This document shows positions 8,660 through 18,140 of a stretch of DNA of 64,000 nt, piece by piece. Position numbers and translations under genes: made by a program. This stretch comes from Paenibacillus sp. RUD330. GTDB taxonomy: Bacteria; Bacillota; Bacilli; Paenibacillales; Paenibacillaceae. Location: NCBI RefSeq assembly GCF_002243345.2, contig NZ_CP022655.2:3102501-3166500 (forward strand). The letters run 5' to 3'. Positions within the stretch are counted from its first letter, which is position 1, and each line of letters starts with the position of its first letter. Below the pieces are notes generated by a model. That model worked only from the letters and a program-made list of their open reading frames with translations. It searched no databases and was not told the origin of the DNA.

Positions 8660-9106
8660 CTAAAGCGCAGCGCGCGAATGGCGTTGGACTGCGATTTCAT
8701 CGAGTTCCGCCTGCTCTCCGGCAAGCTGTGCAGCCTTGAATCGGTTCAAGGCTTTTTCTTTGGATTTCAGCCAGATCTTCTCCTGAATCTTGCGCTCAGC
8801 AAGACGATGCCTCGAGGATTCGACCTCGTTCTCCGCCGCCTGCACGACTTGCTGCTTGCTTCCGATGCAGGCATCCAGATGAGAGAGGAACCGCTGGATC
8901 GCCTGCAGCTCCATGAGCGGGCTGCCTTGCATGCCGAGCTCTTCCAGCTTCCCTTCCCAGCGCAGACGCTCCGCATTCAGCTCGGACAGGGACATCTCCT
9001 CCGCGTGCAGCAGATCGAGCGCGGCCGTCAGACCCCATTTGGCTTGCGTCGTCTCGCTTTGCTTCAAGTTGACAATGCTTTGGTAGGCATAGCGGAATGC
9101 GGTCAC
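8660..9106 (-). CDS. fliJ: Flagellar export chaperone FliJ
   Basis: Coiled-coil protein (148 residues) that links the FliI ATPase ring with FlhA in the flagellar export apparatus. Nearly the whole sequence is predicted helix with heptad pattern and high charge, and the FliJ start (FRYAYQSIVNLKQSE) is recognisable. It lies 8 bases after fliI and before the MotE-like gene. Confidence 0.9.
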   Translation of the reverse strand: MTAFRYAYQSIVNLKQSETTQAKWGLTAALDLLHAEEMSLSELNAERLRWEGKLEELGMQGSPLMELQAIQRFLSHLDACIGSKQQVVQAAENEVESSRHRLAERKIQEKIWLKSKEKALNRFKAAQLAGEQAELDEIAVQRHSRAAL

Positions 9107-9114
9107 GTCTCTGT

Positions 9115-10440
9115 TCAGCTCCCGTTGAATTGCCGGATCAAATGGTCCAGCGTTTCGTCAAAATGGGCTTTTTCATTCGTTCGTTGCTGCGTGAAATCCA
9201 GAATCCCGTCCATTTGGTCCATCGCCTGGTCGATTTCCTTGTTCGATCCGGGCTGATACGCCCCGATATTGATCAAGTCCTCCGAATCCTTATAGACAGC
9301 AAGCATCTTTTTGAGAGCGGAAGCCGCCTCCTGATGCTCGGGCTCTATGATCTCCTTCATGACCCGGCTCACCGAGGCAAGCACGTCGATCGCCGGAAAA
9401 TGGCCTTTCTGAGCCAAGTCCCGGCTTAAGACGATATGTCCGTCGAGGATGCCTCTCACGGCATCCGCTACCGGCTCATTCATGTCGTCCCCGTCCACGA
9501 GAACGGTATAAAAAGCCGTTATGGAACCCGTCGGCCCTGTGCCCGCTCTTTCAAGCAGCTTCGGAAGTCCGGCGAACACCGACGGCGTGTACCCTCTCGT
9601 CGCCGGAGGCTCGCCTACCGCCAGACCGACTTCCCGCTGAGCCATCGCATACCGGGTGACGGAATCCATCATCAGCATGACGTTCATGCCGCGGTCCCGG
9701 AAGTACTCCGCGATCGTCGTCGCGATCACCGCGCCCTTGATGCGGATCAAGGCCGGCTGATCGGATGTGGCTACGATTACGACGGAACGGGCCAGTCCTT
9801 CCGGTCCCAGATCCTTCTCGATGAACTCGAGCACCTCGCGTCCGCGTTCGCCGATGAGAGCAATCACGTTGACGTCGGCAGCCGTATTGCGGGCGATCAT
9901 GCCCAGCAGCGTGCTTTTTCCGACACCCGATCCGGCGAAGATCCCGACGCGCTGGCCTTGGCCTACGGTAAGCAGGCCGTCGATCGCGCGGACCCCGATG
10001 CCGAGCGGCTGCTGGACACGCGGCCTGAAGAGCGGATTGCTTGGAGGAGCGGTCGTCGGATAGCGGATCATGCGGCTGGGAATGAAGCTTCCGTCAAGCG
10101 GCCTCCCGAGGCCGTCAAGCACTTTTCCGAGCAGCTCCGCCCCGACCTGGACCGTAAGCGGCTTGCCTGTGCCTACGACGTCGCATCCGGGCGCGATCGA
10201 ATTGAGATCTCCGAGCGGCATGAGAATCAATCTGTTGTCCCGGAAACCGACGACTTCGGCCAGGAGCGGGGGCGCCCCTCTTCCGGGATAGATCTGGCAG
10301 ACATCCCCGATGCCGGCATCGGGTCCTTCGCTTTCGACGGTAAGCCCGATGACCTGGGTTACCTTGCCGTTGATGCGCACGGGATCGATGCCGGCGAGCT
10401 GCTCCGCATATCTCGAAGCCTTGGGAATCCTGGAGCTCAT
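9115..10440 (-). CDS. fliI: Flagellum-specific ATPase FliI
   Basis: F1-beta-like ATPase that energises and organises flagellar protein export. It has 441 residues, with Walker A GSGVGKST at 170-177, the catalytic glutamate in ALIGERGREV, Walker B VMLMMDSVTR and the family signature GEPPATRGYTPSVFAGLPKL. The start codon overlaps the end of fliH by 4 bases (ATGA). Partners FliH and FliJ flank it. Confidence 0.97.
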   Translation of the reverse strand: MSSRIPKASRYAEQLAGIDPVRINGKVTQVIGLTVESEGPDAGIGDVCQIYPGRGAPPLLAEVVGFRDNRLILMPLGDLNSIAPGCDVVGTGKPLTVQVGAELLGKVLDGLGRPLDGSFIPSRMIRYPTTAPPSNPLFRPRVQQPLGIGVRAIDGLLTVGQGQRVGIFAGSGVGKSTLLGMIARNTAADVNVIALIGERGREVLEFIEKDLGPEGLARSVVIVATSDQPALIRIKGAVIATTIAEYFRDRGMNVMLMMDSVTRYAMAQREVGLAVGEPPATRGYTPSVFAGLPKLLERAGTGPTGSITAFYTVLVDGDDMNEPVADAVRGILDGHIVLSRDLAQKGHFPAIDVLASVSRVMKEIIEPEHQEAASALKKMLAVYKDSEDLINIGAYQPGSNKEIDQAMDQMDGILDFTQQRTNEKAHFDETLDHLIRQFNGS

Positions 10441-11288
10441 GAAGCTGGCGCCTCCTGACCTTCACGCTGGGAAGCGATTCCCATCAGCTCGCGCTTGATT
10501 TCGGACAGCTGCGTGTCGATGCGGGCATCGATGCTGCCGAATGCCGTCCGGATGACGCAGCCGTGATCCTTGACCGACGCGTCGGGCAGAATCTGCAGCT
10601 CGGCCTGAGAATCGATCGACAGCTCCAGCTCGTCCCTGGCGGCTAGAACGGACGACAGCTGCGCGGGACTGACGCATAGAACGATGCTGCCATTCTCTCT
10701 TCGCCGGGAAAGCATGTTGCGGATAAGGTCGATGGCGATGTCAGGCTCGAGATCCAGCTGCTTGCCGACCAGCTTCTCCGCAATGGCGCAGCTCAGCTCG
10801 ACGAGGAACGGCTCCGCCTCCTGGATGATCTGCTCCTTCATTCGGAAGGAGGCTTCAAGGATGGAGGAGGATTCCTCGATCCTTTGCTCCCATTCCTTCC
10901 GCAGCGCGGCTTCGGCTTCCCGGCTGCCTTGGCTGAAGCCCTCCCCATATCCGGCCAGGCGGGCTTCCTCTGCGATTCGTTCATCGTCCGCCCTTCTGGC
11001 ATGCCACCAATCCTCGGCTTCCTGACGGGCCTGTTCGATCAGCTCCTGGGCTTGCTTGGCCGCATCCGCCAGCGTGTCCTCGGCGACGCTCTGGGCGTCG
11101 CCGAGGATCTGGCTGCGCAAAGCTTCCGTAGCCGCATCCGGGCGGAGCTCGCCGCGATAGGCCTGCTCGCCGAATCCGTCCGGCGCGGTGTCGGCATCGC
11201 TTGCCGCTGCAGGCTTCCGGTAAAACCGTTCCAGCCGCTGATGCTGTTCCTGAGGAACAACCTGCGAGGATTTGAACAGATTAGACAA
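10437..11288 (-). CDS. fliH: Flagellar assembly protein FliH
   Basis: Peripheral stator-like partner of FliI. A central Ala/Glu-rich helical region and a C-terminal FliH/V-ATPase E-like domain are visible (EPFLVELSCAIAEKLVGKQL, then the DHGCVIRTAFGSIDARI end). For the start I choose TTG 11288, giving MSNLFKSSQVV, because GGAGGAG lies 9 bases upstream and this opening fits the family as I recall it. The ATG at 11297 is only 2-3 bases from that site, and a frame-open start at 11327 has no site. The gene overlaps fliG by 8 bases. Confidence 0.88.
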   Translation of the reverse strand: MSNLFKSSQVVPQEQHQRLERFYRKPAAASDADTAPDGFGEQAYRGELRPDAATEALRSQILGDAQSVAEDTLADAAKQAQELIEQARQEAEDWWHARRADDERIAEEARLAGYGEGFSQGSREAEAALRKEWEQRIEESSSILEASFRMKEQIIQEAEPFLVELSCAIAEKLVGKQLDLEPDIAIDLIRNMLSRRRENGSIVLCVSPAQLSSVLAARDELELSIDSQAELQILPDASVKDHGCVIRTAFGSIDARIDTQLSEIKRELMGIASQREGQEAPAS

Positions 11289-12294
11289 TGATGTCATCTC
11301 CTCCGCCGCGGGCGATGATGATGTCACCGGATTCCTCCAGCCTGCGGATCGTTCCTACGATGCGCGTCTGGGCTTCCTCGACGTCACGCAGCCGCACGGG
11401 ACCCATGAATTCCATTTCTTCCTTGAAGGTCTCGGCCATCCGCTTGGACATGTTCCGGAAGATCGCTTCGCGCACTTCCTCGCTTGCCACCTTGAGCGCA
11501 AGCTGCAGGTCGGCGCTCTCGATATCGCGGATGATGCGCTGGATCGAACGGTTGTCGATGCTGACGATGTCTTCGAAGACGAACATCCGCTTCTTGATTT
11601 CTTCCGCCAGCTCCGGATCCTGAATTTCCAGGGAATCCAGAATCGTCCGCTCGGTGCCGCGATCGACGCCGTTCAGAATCTGAACGATGGAGTCGATGCC
11701 GCCCGCGTTCGTGTAGTCTTGGGTCACGGTCGCGCTCAGCTTCTGCTCCAGCACTCTCTCTACTTGGGAGATGACCTCAGGAGAGGTGCTGTCCATGAGC
11801 GCGACCCTGCGGGCGACTTCCGCCTGCTTCTCTTGAGGAAGCGAAGAAAGAATATGGGAAGCCTGCTCCGGCTGGAGATACGACAGCACGAGTGCGATCG
11901 TCTGGGTATTTTCGTTCTGGATGAAGTTCAGGATCTGGGTCGGCTCCGCCTTGCGGGCAAAATCGAATGGCCTCACTTGCAGCGTCGCCGTAAGCCTGCT
12001 GATGACTTCCAAAGCCTTTTGCGAGCCGAGCGCCTTCTCGAGAATATCCTTCGCGTACGCGATGCCGCCTTGGGAGATATATTCTTGGGCGAGGCAGATC
12101 TGATAGAATTCGCTCATGATCGTGTCCCGCTCCGAGCTGTCGACCTTCCTCACGTTGGCGATTTCCAGAGTCAGCTGCTCGATTTCCTCTTCCCTCAGAT
12201 GCTTGAAGATCTGGGCCGATACATCGGGGCCGAGCGTGATCAGCAGAATGGCAGCCTTTTGGCGCCCGCTCAAGCTTTGCAGCGCTTTAACCAT
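11281..12294 (-). CDS. fliG: Flagellar motor switch protein FliG
   Basis: C-ring protein that contacts both FliF and the stators and generates torque. It has 337 residues of three armadillo-like domains, starting with SGRQKAAILLITLGPDVSAQ. The middle EHPQ-like motif reads YLQPEQASHILSSLPQE, and the C-terminal domain has the charged helix (FEDIVSIDNRSIQRIIRDIE). It follows fliF by 12 bases. Confidence 0.97.
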   Translation of the reverse strand: MVKALQSLSGRQKAAILLITLGPDVSAQIFKHLREEEIEQLTLEIANVRKVDSSERDTIMSEFYQICLAQEYISQGGIAYAKDILEKALGSQKALEVISRLTATLQVRPFDFARKAEPTQILNFIQNENTQTIALVLSYLQPEQASHILSSLPQEKQAEVARRVALMDSTSPEVISQVERVLEQKLSATVTQDYTNAGGIDSIVQILNGVDRGTERTILDSLEIQDPELAEEIKKRMFVFEDIVSIDNRSIQRIIRDIESADLQLALKVASEEVREAIFRNMSKRMAETFKEEMEFMGPVRLRDVEEAQTRIVGTIRRLEESGDIIIARGGGDDIIV

Positions 12295-12306
12295 GAGTTG
12301 CCACCT

Positions 12307-13872
12307 CTATTCCTCTACTAGCCAGGTGCGAAGAAGGTTGACGAAATCATCCGGCTTCCGCTTGGCGAGTGTTTCCAAATTCTTGCGCACTTGATTCTCG
12401 TTCGTGACGCTCTCCAGGTTGATCGAAGGATATTCGACTCTCGGCGCCATTTCTTCGATGATTTCCTCTTCCTTGGCGCGGCGTCGGCGAACGGCGAGCA
12501 CGATTCCGCCGATAAGCGCGGCAGCGGCGACAGCGATCGCGGCAATCCATCCGGCCGTAAGGCCTTTGCCGGAAGCGGAAGCTCCTGCTGCGGCAAAATT
12601 TTGCCCGATGACAGAAACCTTTTTGGCGATGATCGCGTCATTACTAACATCCTGTCCGGATTCCACGAGCTGGGAACGGACGAAAGAAGTTAGATATTGG
12701 GTGATTTGATCCTTTGTTTCCTGGTTTAATAATGAGGTAGGAATGCCGACGCTGATGCTGAGGTCTTTGACGGCGTAAGGGCCGCCAATGATCGTGTTCT
12801 TGTAGCGGTTAGGCTCATAGTTGGTCGTGCTGGAGGTTTTCTCTGACGTGCTGCTGCCTCCGCCCGATGTCGAGGAATATCCGGGAACATCGGTTTCTCC
12901 GGTGCCTGCGACGCCGCCGGCGTTCCCTTCCGTTCCTTCCGAGCTTTCACTCGATTGCTGCTGGCTAATCACGAGACCGTTGTTGTTGTTGTTGTCCAGC
13001 GGCTTGACGAGGCTTTCCTCCCGGCTGACCTGATCGAAGTTCAGGCTGCTAAGCACGCTGACGGCAAGGTTCTCGCTGCCTACCATCGTTCCGAGGAACT
13101 GCTCGATATTCCGCTTCAGGTCGCTCTCGTATTTCTTTTGGATCTGGAATTGAGAGTTCGCGCTGCCCGAGTTGTTCAGCGTGCCGCCGATTTTGGAGGA
13201 GGCTGTCAGCTCGCCTTGCGGGCTCGTGATCGTGATGTCCGCGATTTTAAGATTCGGCACCGATGTCTTGACGAGATTGAAATATCCGTCGATCTCATCC
13301 TGGCTGGGCCGGAATCCCGGCTTGAACTTCATGACGATAGAAGCCGACGCGCCGCTCGCTTCTTCCGTTTGGGCAAACACGCTTTCCTTGGGAAGATTGA
13401 CGACGACTTTGCTGGAAGCGACTCCCTGCATGCCGTTGAGCAGCTGCTGGATCTCTCCGTTCAAGGCGCTGCGGTATTTGACGTTGAATTCGTTGTCGGT
13501 CATGCCGAACTGAGAAGAACCCGTATTGAACGCCGCGAATCCGATCGATCCATTCTGGACCAGACCTTGCGATCCGGCAGCGACCCGCACGCGGTCTGCT
13601 TCGCTGCTAGGCACGGCGATCGAATTGCCGCCGTCTCCAAGCCGGTAAGAAATGCTGCTGCTGTCCAGATAGTTCATGATTGCCTGGGCATCGGTTGTAT
13701 CGAGATCCTTGAACACTGTTTCGTATTGTGTTTTGGTCAGGATCGAAGTCAGCAGGATGATCGTCAGCAGCAATACCCCGATCGTCGCTCCCAGCCAAAT
13801 CTTTTGCTTCTTGCCCATCGCTCCCCAGTAATTTTTGGCGGAATCGCGCAGGCGGGCCATCTTTTCGTTCAC
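12307..13872 (-). CDS. fliF: Flagellar MS-ring protein FliF
   Basis: Membrane ring on which the basal body is built. It has 521 residues, an N-terminal transmembrane segment (about 25-46), the YscJ/FliF ring-building domains (YETVFKDLDTTDAQAIMNYL and so on), a Ser/Gly/Asn-rich periplasmic loop (about 290-345), a second transmembrane segment (about 440-462) and a C-terminal FliG-binding tail ending in WLVEE. The gene lies between fliE and fliG. Confidence 0.96.
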   Translation of the reverse strand: MNEKMARLRDSAKNYWGAMGKKQKIWLGATIGVLLLTIILLTSILTKTQYETVFKDLDTTDAQAIMNYLDSSSISYRLGDGGNSIAVPSSEADRVRVAAGSQGLVQNGSIGFAAFNTGSSQFGMTDNEFNVKYRSALNGEIQQLLNGMQGVASSKVVVNLPKESVFAQTEEASGASASIVMKFKPGFRPSQDEIDGYFNLVKTSVPNLKIADITITSPQGELTASSKIGGTLNNSGSANSQFQIQKKYESDLKRNIEQFLGTMVGSENLAVSVLSSLNFDQVSREESLVKPLDNNNNNGLVISQQQSSESSEGTEGNAGGVAGTGETDVPGYSSTSGGGSSTSEKTSSTTNYEPNRYKNTIIGGPYAVKDLSISVGIPTSLLNQETKDQITQYLTSFVRSQLVESGQDVSNDAIIAKKVSVIGQNFAAAGASASGKGLTAGWIAAIAVAAAALIGGIVLAVRRRRAKEEEIIEEMAPRVEYPSINLESVTNENQVRKNLETLAKRKPDDFVNLLRTWLVEE

Positions 13873-13911
13873 ATCTTCACCCCGCAGAATGCTATTGCAA
13901 TGCAGTCAGCT

Positions 13912-14220
13912 TTAAATTTGCATGCGCATGATGTCCTGATAGGCCTCTACCGCCTTGTTCCGGACCTGCGTCACCAGCTGAAGGCTGAGCTCAGCCTGCT
14001 GCGAGACAATCATGACTTGTGAGATATCCGCTTGGCCAACCAAGTATTGGTTGTTGACTTGATGCACGGCTTTTTCTTGCGCGCTGACACTGTCCAGGGC
14101 GTTTTTGAGCATCGTCCCGAAGCTTTCGGTCACTTCGCTCGGCGATGCGGCTTGCGTCTTGGCCGTGATAGCCGGCGTGTTCAGAGGAGAGACCTGTGCA
14201 AGCGTTATAGGCTGGATCAT
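13912..14220 (-). CDS. fliE: Flagellar hook-basal body protein FliE
   Basis: Junction protein between the MS ring and the rod, 102 residues. The family pattern is clear: SFGTMLKNALDSVSAQEKA, then a C-terminal helix MIVSQQAELSLQLVTQVRNK and YQDIMRMQI end. It lies between flgC and fliF. Confidence 0.95.
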   Translation of the reverse strand: MIQPITLAQVSPLNTPAITAKTQAASPSEVTESFGTMLKNALDSVSAQEKAVHQVNNQYLVGQADISQVMIVSQQAELSLQLVTQVRNKAVEAYQDIMRMQI

Positions 14221-14241
14221 TGTGGACTATCCTTTCGGCTT

Positions 14242-14688
14242 TTATTTTCCGATTTCAAGCGCTTTGACGAACATCGTCTTCGTTGCGTTCAATGCGGTCA
14301 CGTTCGCCTCGTAGGAACGGGACGCCGAGATCATATCCACCATTTCCTTCGTCACGTCCACGTTCGGCATCTTCACATAGCCGTTCTTGTCCGCATCGGG
14401 ATGAGAAGGATTGTAGACCAGCTTGTCCGGTGTGCGATCCTCCTGGATCCGGCTGACTTTAACCCCTTTGGACGCCTCCCCCATCTCGTTCTGCAGCATC
14501 GATGCGAAGCTGCCTTCCTTCATGGGCTCCAATACGACCATTTTGCGCTTATAGGGCTGGAACTCGCCATTTACATAGGAGGCTCGAGTCGTCTCGGCAT
14601 TCGCGATGTTGGATGAGATCACATCCATTCGGAGCCGCTGGGCGGTCAATGCGGAGGCACTGATGTCGAATCCGTTGGTCAGCTTCAT
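14242..14688 (-). CDS. flgC: Flagellar basal-body rod protein FlgC
   Basis: Proximal rod subunit, 148 residues. It shows the rod N-terminal motif (FDISASALTAQRLRMDVISS then NIANAET) and the C-terminal segment KMPNVDVTKEMVDMISASRS with YEANVTALNATK. The flgB stop is 3 bases before its start. Confidence 0.96.
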   Translation of the reverse strand: MKLTNGFDISASALTAQRLRMDVISSNIANAETTRASYVNGEFQPYKRKMVVLEPMKEGSFASMLQNEMGEASKGVKVSRIQEDRTPDKLVYNPSHPDADKNGYVKMPNVDVTKEMVDMISASRSYEANVTALNATKTMFVKALEIGK

Positions 14689-14691
14689 TTC

Positions 14692-15105
14692 TTACCCTCT
14701 CCCGTCGATGGCAGTCCGCATCATCTTGATCTCATGATTGATCTGTTGAATGTAGGAATTGTAGCGGAGCTGGTTTTTCGCAAGCAAAGCCATCTCGCGA
14801 TCAGGGTCCACGTTGTTTCCGTTGTTATTCATGACAGATTTTTCATCCGTGACTAGCTGCATGGTTGGAGTTTGGTCATTTAGACCTATATCCATATGCA
14901 TTTTTTGGGTCTTTATCCCTGCTAAATCGTGGTTTTTCTGGCCGTTCAGCTGGTCATTCAGCAGCTCCTCGAATACCAGTTCCGAACGTTTGAAGTGCGG
15001 CGTGTCAGCATTGGAAATATTATCCGAGATTACCTGCTGCCTTGCTTCAGCGGCTCTCATTGCCCCTGCAAGTCTGCTGAAATCCGCGCCGTTCAAGACA
15101 TTCAA
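14692..15105 (-). CDS. flgB: Flagellar basal-body rod protein FlgB, first gene of the fla/che operon
   Basis: Proximal rod subunit, 137 residues, with the family signature RQQVISDNISNADTPHFKRS and the C-terminal DREMALLAKNQLRYNSYIQQ. The start is a TTG (MNVLNGADFSRL); no in-frame ATG is available upstream before a stop, and the opening aligns in length with other FlgB proteins. The 217-bp region upstream holds a candidate CodY box and the codY terminator, so operon transcription starts there. Confidence 0.94.
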   Translation of the reverse strand: MNVLNGADFSRLAGAMRAAEARQQVISDNISNADTPHFKRSELVFEELLNDQLNGQKNHDLAGIKTQKMHMDIGLNDQTPTMQLVTDEKSVMNNNGNNVDPDREMALLAKNQLRYNSYIQQINHEIKMMRTAIDGRG

Positions 15106-15232
15106 TGCTGTTTCACCACTTTCTTCCTTAATGGTTTATCACTTATTCAACAAATCTTCAGGCATTCCTGCATCTTCGACATAAAATAATTAAAAAAATG
15201 AGAGATCGATGTCGAGATTTGCCGAGTACGAT

Positions 15233-15247
15233 AATCTTCCTAAAATT
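15233..15247 (-). promoter_or_regulatory. Candidate CodY-binding box upstream of flgB
   Basis: The minus strand reads AATTTTAGGAAGATT, matching 12 of 15 positions of the remembered CodY consensus AATTTTCWGAAAATT; the plus strand also scores 12 of 15. It lies 128-142 bases upstream of flgB and downstream of the codY terminator, so it would act on the flagellar operon. CodY is known to repress fla/che in B. subtilis. I could not identify the matching -35/-10 with confidence. Confidence 0.5.
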
Positions 15248-15270
15248 TCATATTTATTACAATGAGAAAA

Positions 15271-15300
15271 AAGCCCTATCTTTATATAAAGATAGGGCTT
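15271..15300 (-). terminator. Rho-independent terminator of codY
   Basis: Perfect inverted repeat, AAGCCCTATCTTT paired with AAAGATAGGGCTT, with an ATAT loop; in the minus direction it is followed by a T-run (TTTTTTCTC). It begins 22 bases after the codY stop and separates the hslVU-codY operon from flgB. Confidence 0.92.
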
Positions 15301-15322
15301 TCCTGGGTATAAAGGACCTCTT

Positions 15323-16096
15323 TTATTTCTTCATCTTGCCTAATTCTTCCAAAAGTTGATGATTCAGGATGCGGATGTAGGTGCCTTTCATTCCCAAAGA
15401 TCGCGTTTCGATAACTCCAGCGCTCTCGAGTTTGCGGAGCGCGTTCACTATGACGGATCTAGTTATACCGACCCGGTCGGCGATCTTCGACGCAACGAGC
15501 AGTCCTTCCTTGCCTTCCAGCTCCTCGAAAATATGCTCGACAGCTTCCAGCTCGCTGAAGGAAAGCGAGCCGATCGCAACGGCGACGACAGCTCTGCTGC
15601 GCGCCTCAAGCGCGATTTCCTCCGCCCTCTCCCGCAGGATTTCCATGCCTACGATCGTGGACCCGTATTCGGCGAGGATGAGATCCTCATCGTCGAATAC
15701 TCCGTTCAGACGCGTCAGGACGACAGTGCCGAGCCGGTCCCCGCCGCCGGTGATCGGAACGACGCACATCATCTCCTGGGCGTTCATGAAGCGGAATACA
15801 TCTCCGATGCCGGGATCGGGAACGACGTTGGTCTCCGGCTCCCTCATCTGCAGGAAGCGGCTGTTCGTCTCCTGAGGAAAACGCAGCTCGGCTTCGGCAG
15901 CCAGACTCCGGAACTGGTCATGGTCGAAACGGTCGACTGCGGCGCAGCCCAAAATTTTGCCTCTGCGGCTGACGACGAAAATGTTGGCTTGAATGACGGA
16001 GCTGAGAACTTCCGCCATCTCCCTGAAGCTGAGTGCCTTGCCGGCCGCTTTTTGCAGCAGCCGGTTCAGCGATCTTGTTTTGGTCAATAATGTCAT
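15323..16096 (-). CDS. codY: GTP- and branched-chain amino acid-sensing transcriptional repressor CodY
   Basis: Global nutrient regulator. It has 257 residues, an N-terminal GAF-type effector domain ([20 protein letters not shown], then the ligand-binding loop region) and a C-terminal winged helix-turn-helix ([20 protein letters not shown] followed by [11 protein letters not shown]). It is last in the hslV-hslU-codY cluster, the B. subtilis order, and is terminated 22 bases downstream. A candidate CodY box lies between it and the flagellar operon. Confidence 0.97.
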   Translation of the reverse strand: MTLLTKTRSLNRLLQKAAGKALSFREMAEVLSSVIQANIFVVSRRGKILGCAAVDRFDHDQFRSLAAEAELRFPQETNSRFLQMREPETNVVPDPGIGDVFRFMNAQEMMCVVPITGGGDRLGTVVLTRLNGVFDDEDLILAEYGSTIVGMEILRERAEEIALEARSRAVVAVAIGSLSFSELEAVEHIFEELEGKEGLLVASKIADRVGITRSVIVNALRKLESAGVIETRSLGMKGTYIRILNHQLLEELGKMKK

Positions 16097-16121
16097 CTTT
16101 CTGCTTGCCCCCCGAACTACC

Positions 16122-17516
16122 CTACAATATATATTGGCTCAAATCCCGGTCCTGCGCAATGGAGGATAGCTTTTCCTTCACATACTCCGGCGTGATGAGC
16201 AGACTTTCCAGCGTTAGGTCCGGCGCCTCGAACGACAAGTCCTCGAGCAGCTTCTCCAGTATCGTATGGAGCCTGCGCGCGCCTATGTTTTCTGTATTGC
16301 GGTTGACGTCGGCCGCGATGGACGCAAGCTCCGCAATCGCCTCATCCGAAAAATCGATTGCGATCCCTTCCGTGGCCAACAGAGCGGTGTATTGCTTGGT
16401 CAGAGCGTTTTTGGGCTCCTTGAGAATCTGCACGAAGTCCTCCAGCGTCAGCGACGTCAATTCCACCCGAATCGGAAATCTTCCCTGAAGCTCAGGAATG
16501 AGATCGGACGGTTTGGAAACATGGAACGCCCCGGCGGCGATGAACAGGATGTAATCGGTCTTGACCGCTCCATATTTGGTCATGACGGTGGAGCCTTCGA
16601 CGATCGGCAGGATGTCGCGCTGAACGCCTTCACGAGACACGTCAGGACCCGAACCCTTGGAAGGACTCGCGATCTTGTCGATCTCGTCCAGGAAGACGAT
16701 TCCGGACTGTTCCGCCCTTCTCACCGATTCGCCGATGACCTCGTCCATATCAATCAGCTTGGCCGCTTCTTCCTGCGTCAATACCTTGCGGGCTTCCTTG
16801 ACCGTAAGCTTGCGGCGCTTGGTCCTCTTCGGCATGAACTGTCCCAGCATCTCCTGCATGTTCATGCCCATCATTTCATTGCCTTGCCCCGACATCATAT
16901 CCATCATCGTCGGCGAAGCATCTTCCACATCAAGCTCCAGCAGGTCGTTCTCCAGCTCTCCGGCTTTGAGCTTTGCGCGGACAACCTGCCTTTTACCGAT
17001 AAGGTCGGGATCGTTCACCTTCTCTTCCTCATCGTCCTTGGACCCTTGATTGCCGAAGAGCATCTCGAGAGGATTTTTGCCGCCCTTGGACTTGACGGGA
17101 GACGGTACCAGAAGCTCGACGAGCCGTTCGTTGGCCTGCTCTTCCGCCCTGTCCTTCACCCTTTCGGTCCGTTCGGCCTTGACCATGCGGATCGACACTT
17201 CGACGAGATCGCGGATCATCGATTCCACGTCCCGGCCGACATAGCCGACCTCGGTGAATTTCGTCGCCTCGATCTTGACGAACGGCGCTCCCACAAGCTT
17301 GGCCAGACGCCTTGCAATTTCCGTTTTGCCGACGCCGGTCGGACCGATCATCAGCATGTTTTTCGGAACGATCTCGTCCCTCAAGGCTTCGTCGAGCTTG
17401 CTGCGGCGGTAACGGTTGCGCAAGGCGACTGCGACCGAGCGCTTGGCCTGCTTCTGGCCTACGATATATTTGTCCAGCTCAGCAACGATTTGCCTTGGCG
17501 TCAAATCTTCCTTCAC
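16122..17516 (-). CDS. hslU: ATP-dependent protease ATPase subunit HslU (ClpY)
   Basis: AAA+ unfoldase that feeds substrates to HslV. It has 464 residues, starting with the conserved [17 protein letters not shown]; Walker A is GPTGVGKT, an intermediate insertion domain is rich in charged residues (about 130-235), Walker B is [12 protein letters not shown], and a sensor-2 arginine lies near [10 protein letters not shown]. The C-terminus (DLSQYIL) is the tail that docks into HslV. It follows hslV by about 54 bases. Confidence 0.97.
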   Translation of the reverse strand: MKEDLTPRQIVAELDKYIVGQKQAKRSVAVALRNRYRRSKLDEALRDEIVPKNMLMIGPTGVGKTEIARRLAKLVGAPFVKIEATKFTEVGYVGRDVESMIRDLVEVSIRMVKAERTERVKDRAEEQANERLVELLVPSPVKSKGGKNPLEMLFGNQGSKDDEEEKVNDPDLIGKRQVVRAKLKAGELENDLLELDVEDASPTMMDMMSGQGNEMMGMNMQEMLGQFMPKRTKRRKLTVKEARKVLTQEEAAKLIDMDEVIGESVRRAEQSGIVFLDEIDKIASPSKGSGPDVSREGVQRDILPIVEGSTVMTKYGAVKTDYILFIAAGAFHVSKPSDLIPELQGRFPIRVELTSLTLEDFVQILKEPKNALTKQYTALLATEGIAIDFSDEAIAELASIAADVNRNTENIGARRLHTILEKLLEDLSFEAPDLTLESLLITPEYVKEKLSSIAQDRDLSQYIL

Positions 17517-17570
17517 AGGCTCACTCCCTCTGCATACTAATAATCGCTATTGCGTTAAGGGCAGGAATCT

Positions 17571-18113
17571 TCAGACTTCTTCCACGATGATGCTGTGATT
17601 GGTGAATACGCAAATTTCCGCCGCCGTCTCAAGCGCTGCCTGGGCCATTTCCCTCGCGCTGAGATTAGGCGCATGCCGCTTCAATGCCCTTGCCGCAGCA
17701 AGGGCGAAGCTGCCCCCGGAGCCAATCGCCAAAATGCCGTCATCCGGCTCAATGACCTCCCCGTTGCCCGAAATGAGGAGCAGCCCGGTGGTGTCCATGA
17801 CGAGCAGCATCGCCTCGAGCCGGCGAAGCACCCGGTCCGATCTCCATTCCTTGGCGAGCTCTACGGCAGCGCGCTGCAAGTTCCCGTGATGCTCCTCGAG
17901 CTTGCTTTCGAACTTTTCGAACAAGGTGATCGCATCCGCGACCGAGCCGGCGAAGCCCGCGGCTACTTGGCCGCGGTACAGGCGCCGGACTTTTTTGGCG
18001 GAGCCTTTCATGATCATGCTGTTGCCGAAGGTCACTTGACCGTCACCCGCTATGGCGCCTTTTCCATTATGGCGGACGGCGCAAATCGTCGTCGCGTGGA
18101 ACTGCATTTCCAT
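17571..18113 (-). CDS. hslV: ATP-dependent protease peptidase subunit HslV (ClpQ)
   Basis: N-terminal nucleophile peptidase of the HslVU (ClpYQ) complex, with clear HslV motifs: [30 protein letters not shown] and GFAGSVADA. Three in-frame ATGs exist (18119, 18113, 18107). The one at 18113 is preferred because AAGGGAG lies 8 bases upstream. With it the conserved Thr-Thr pair is at residues 8-9 and no Ser or Thr follows the initiator Met, so a short propeptide must be removed if the usual threonine is the nucleophile. No codV/xerC precedes it; trmFO is only 27 bases upstream. Confidence 0.95.
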   Translation of the reverse strand: MEMQFHATTICAVRHNGKGAIAGDGQVTFGNSMIMKGSAKKVRRLYRGQVAAGFAGSVADAITLFEKFESKLEEHHGNLQRAAVELAKEWRSDRVLRRLEAMLLVMDTTGLLLISGNGEVIEPDDGILAIGSGGSFALAAARALKRHAPNLSAREMAQAALETAAEICVFTNHSIIVEEV

Positions 18114-18140
18114 GAACATGTCTCCCTTCGTCTCTGGCTC

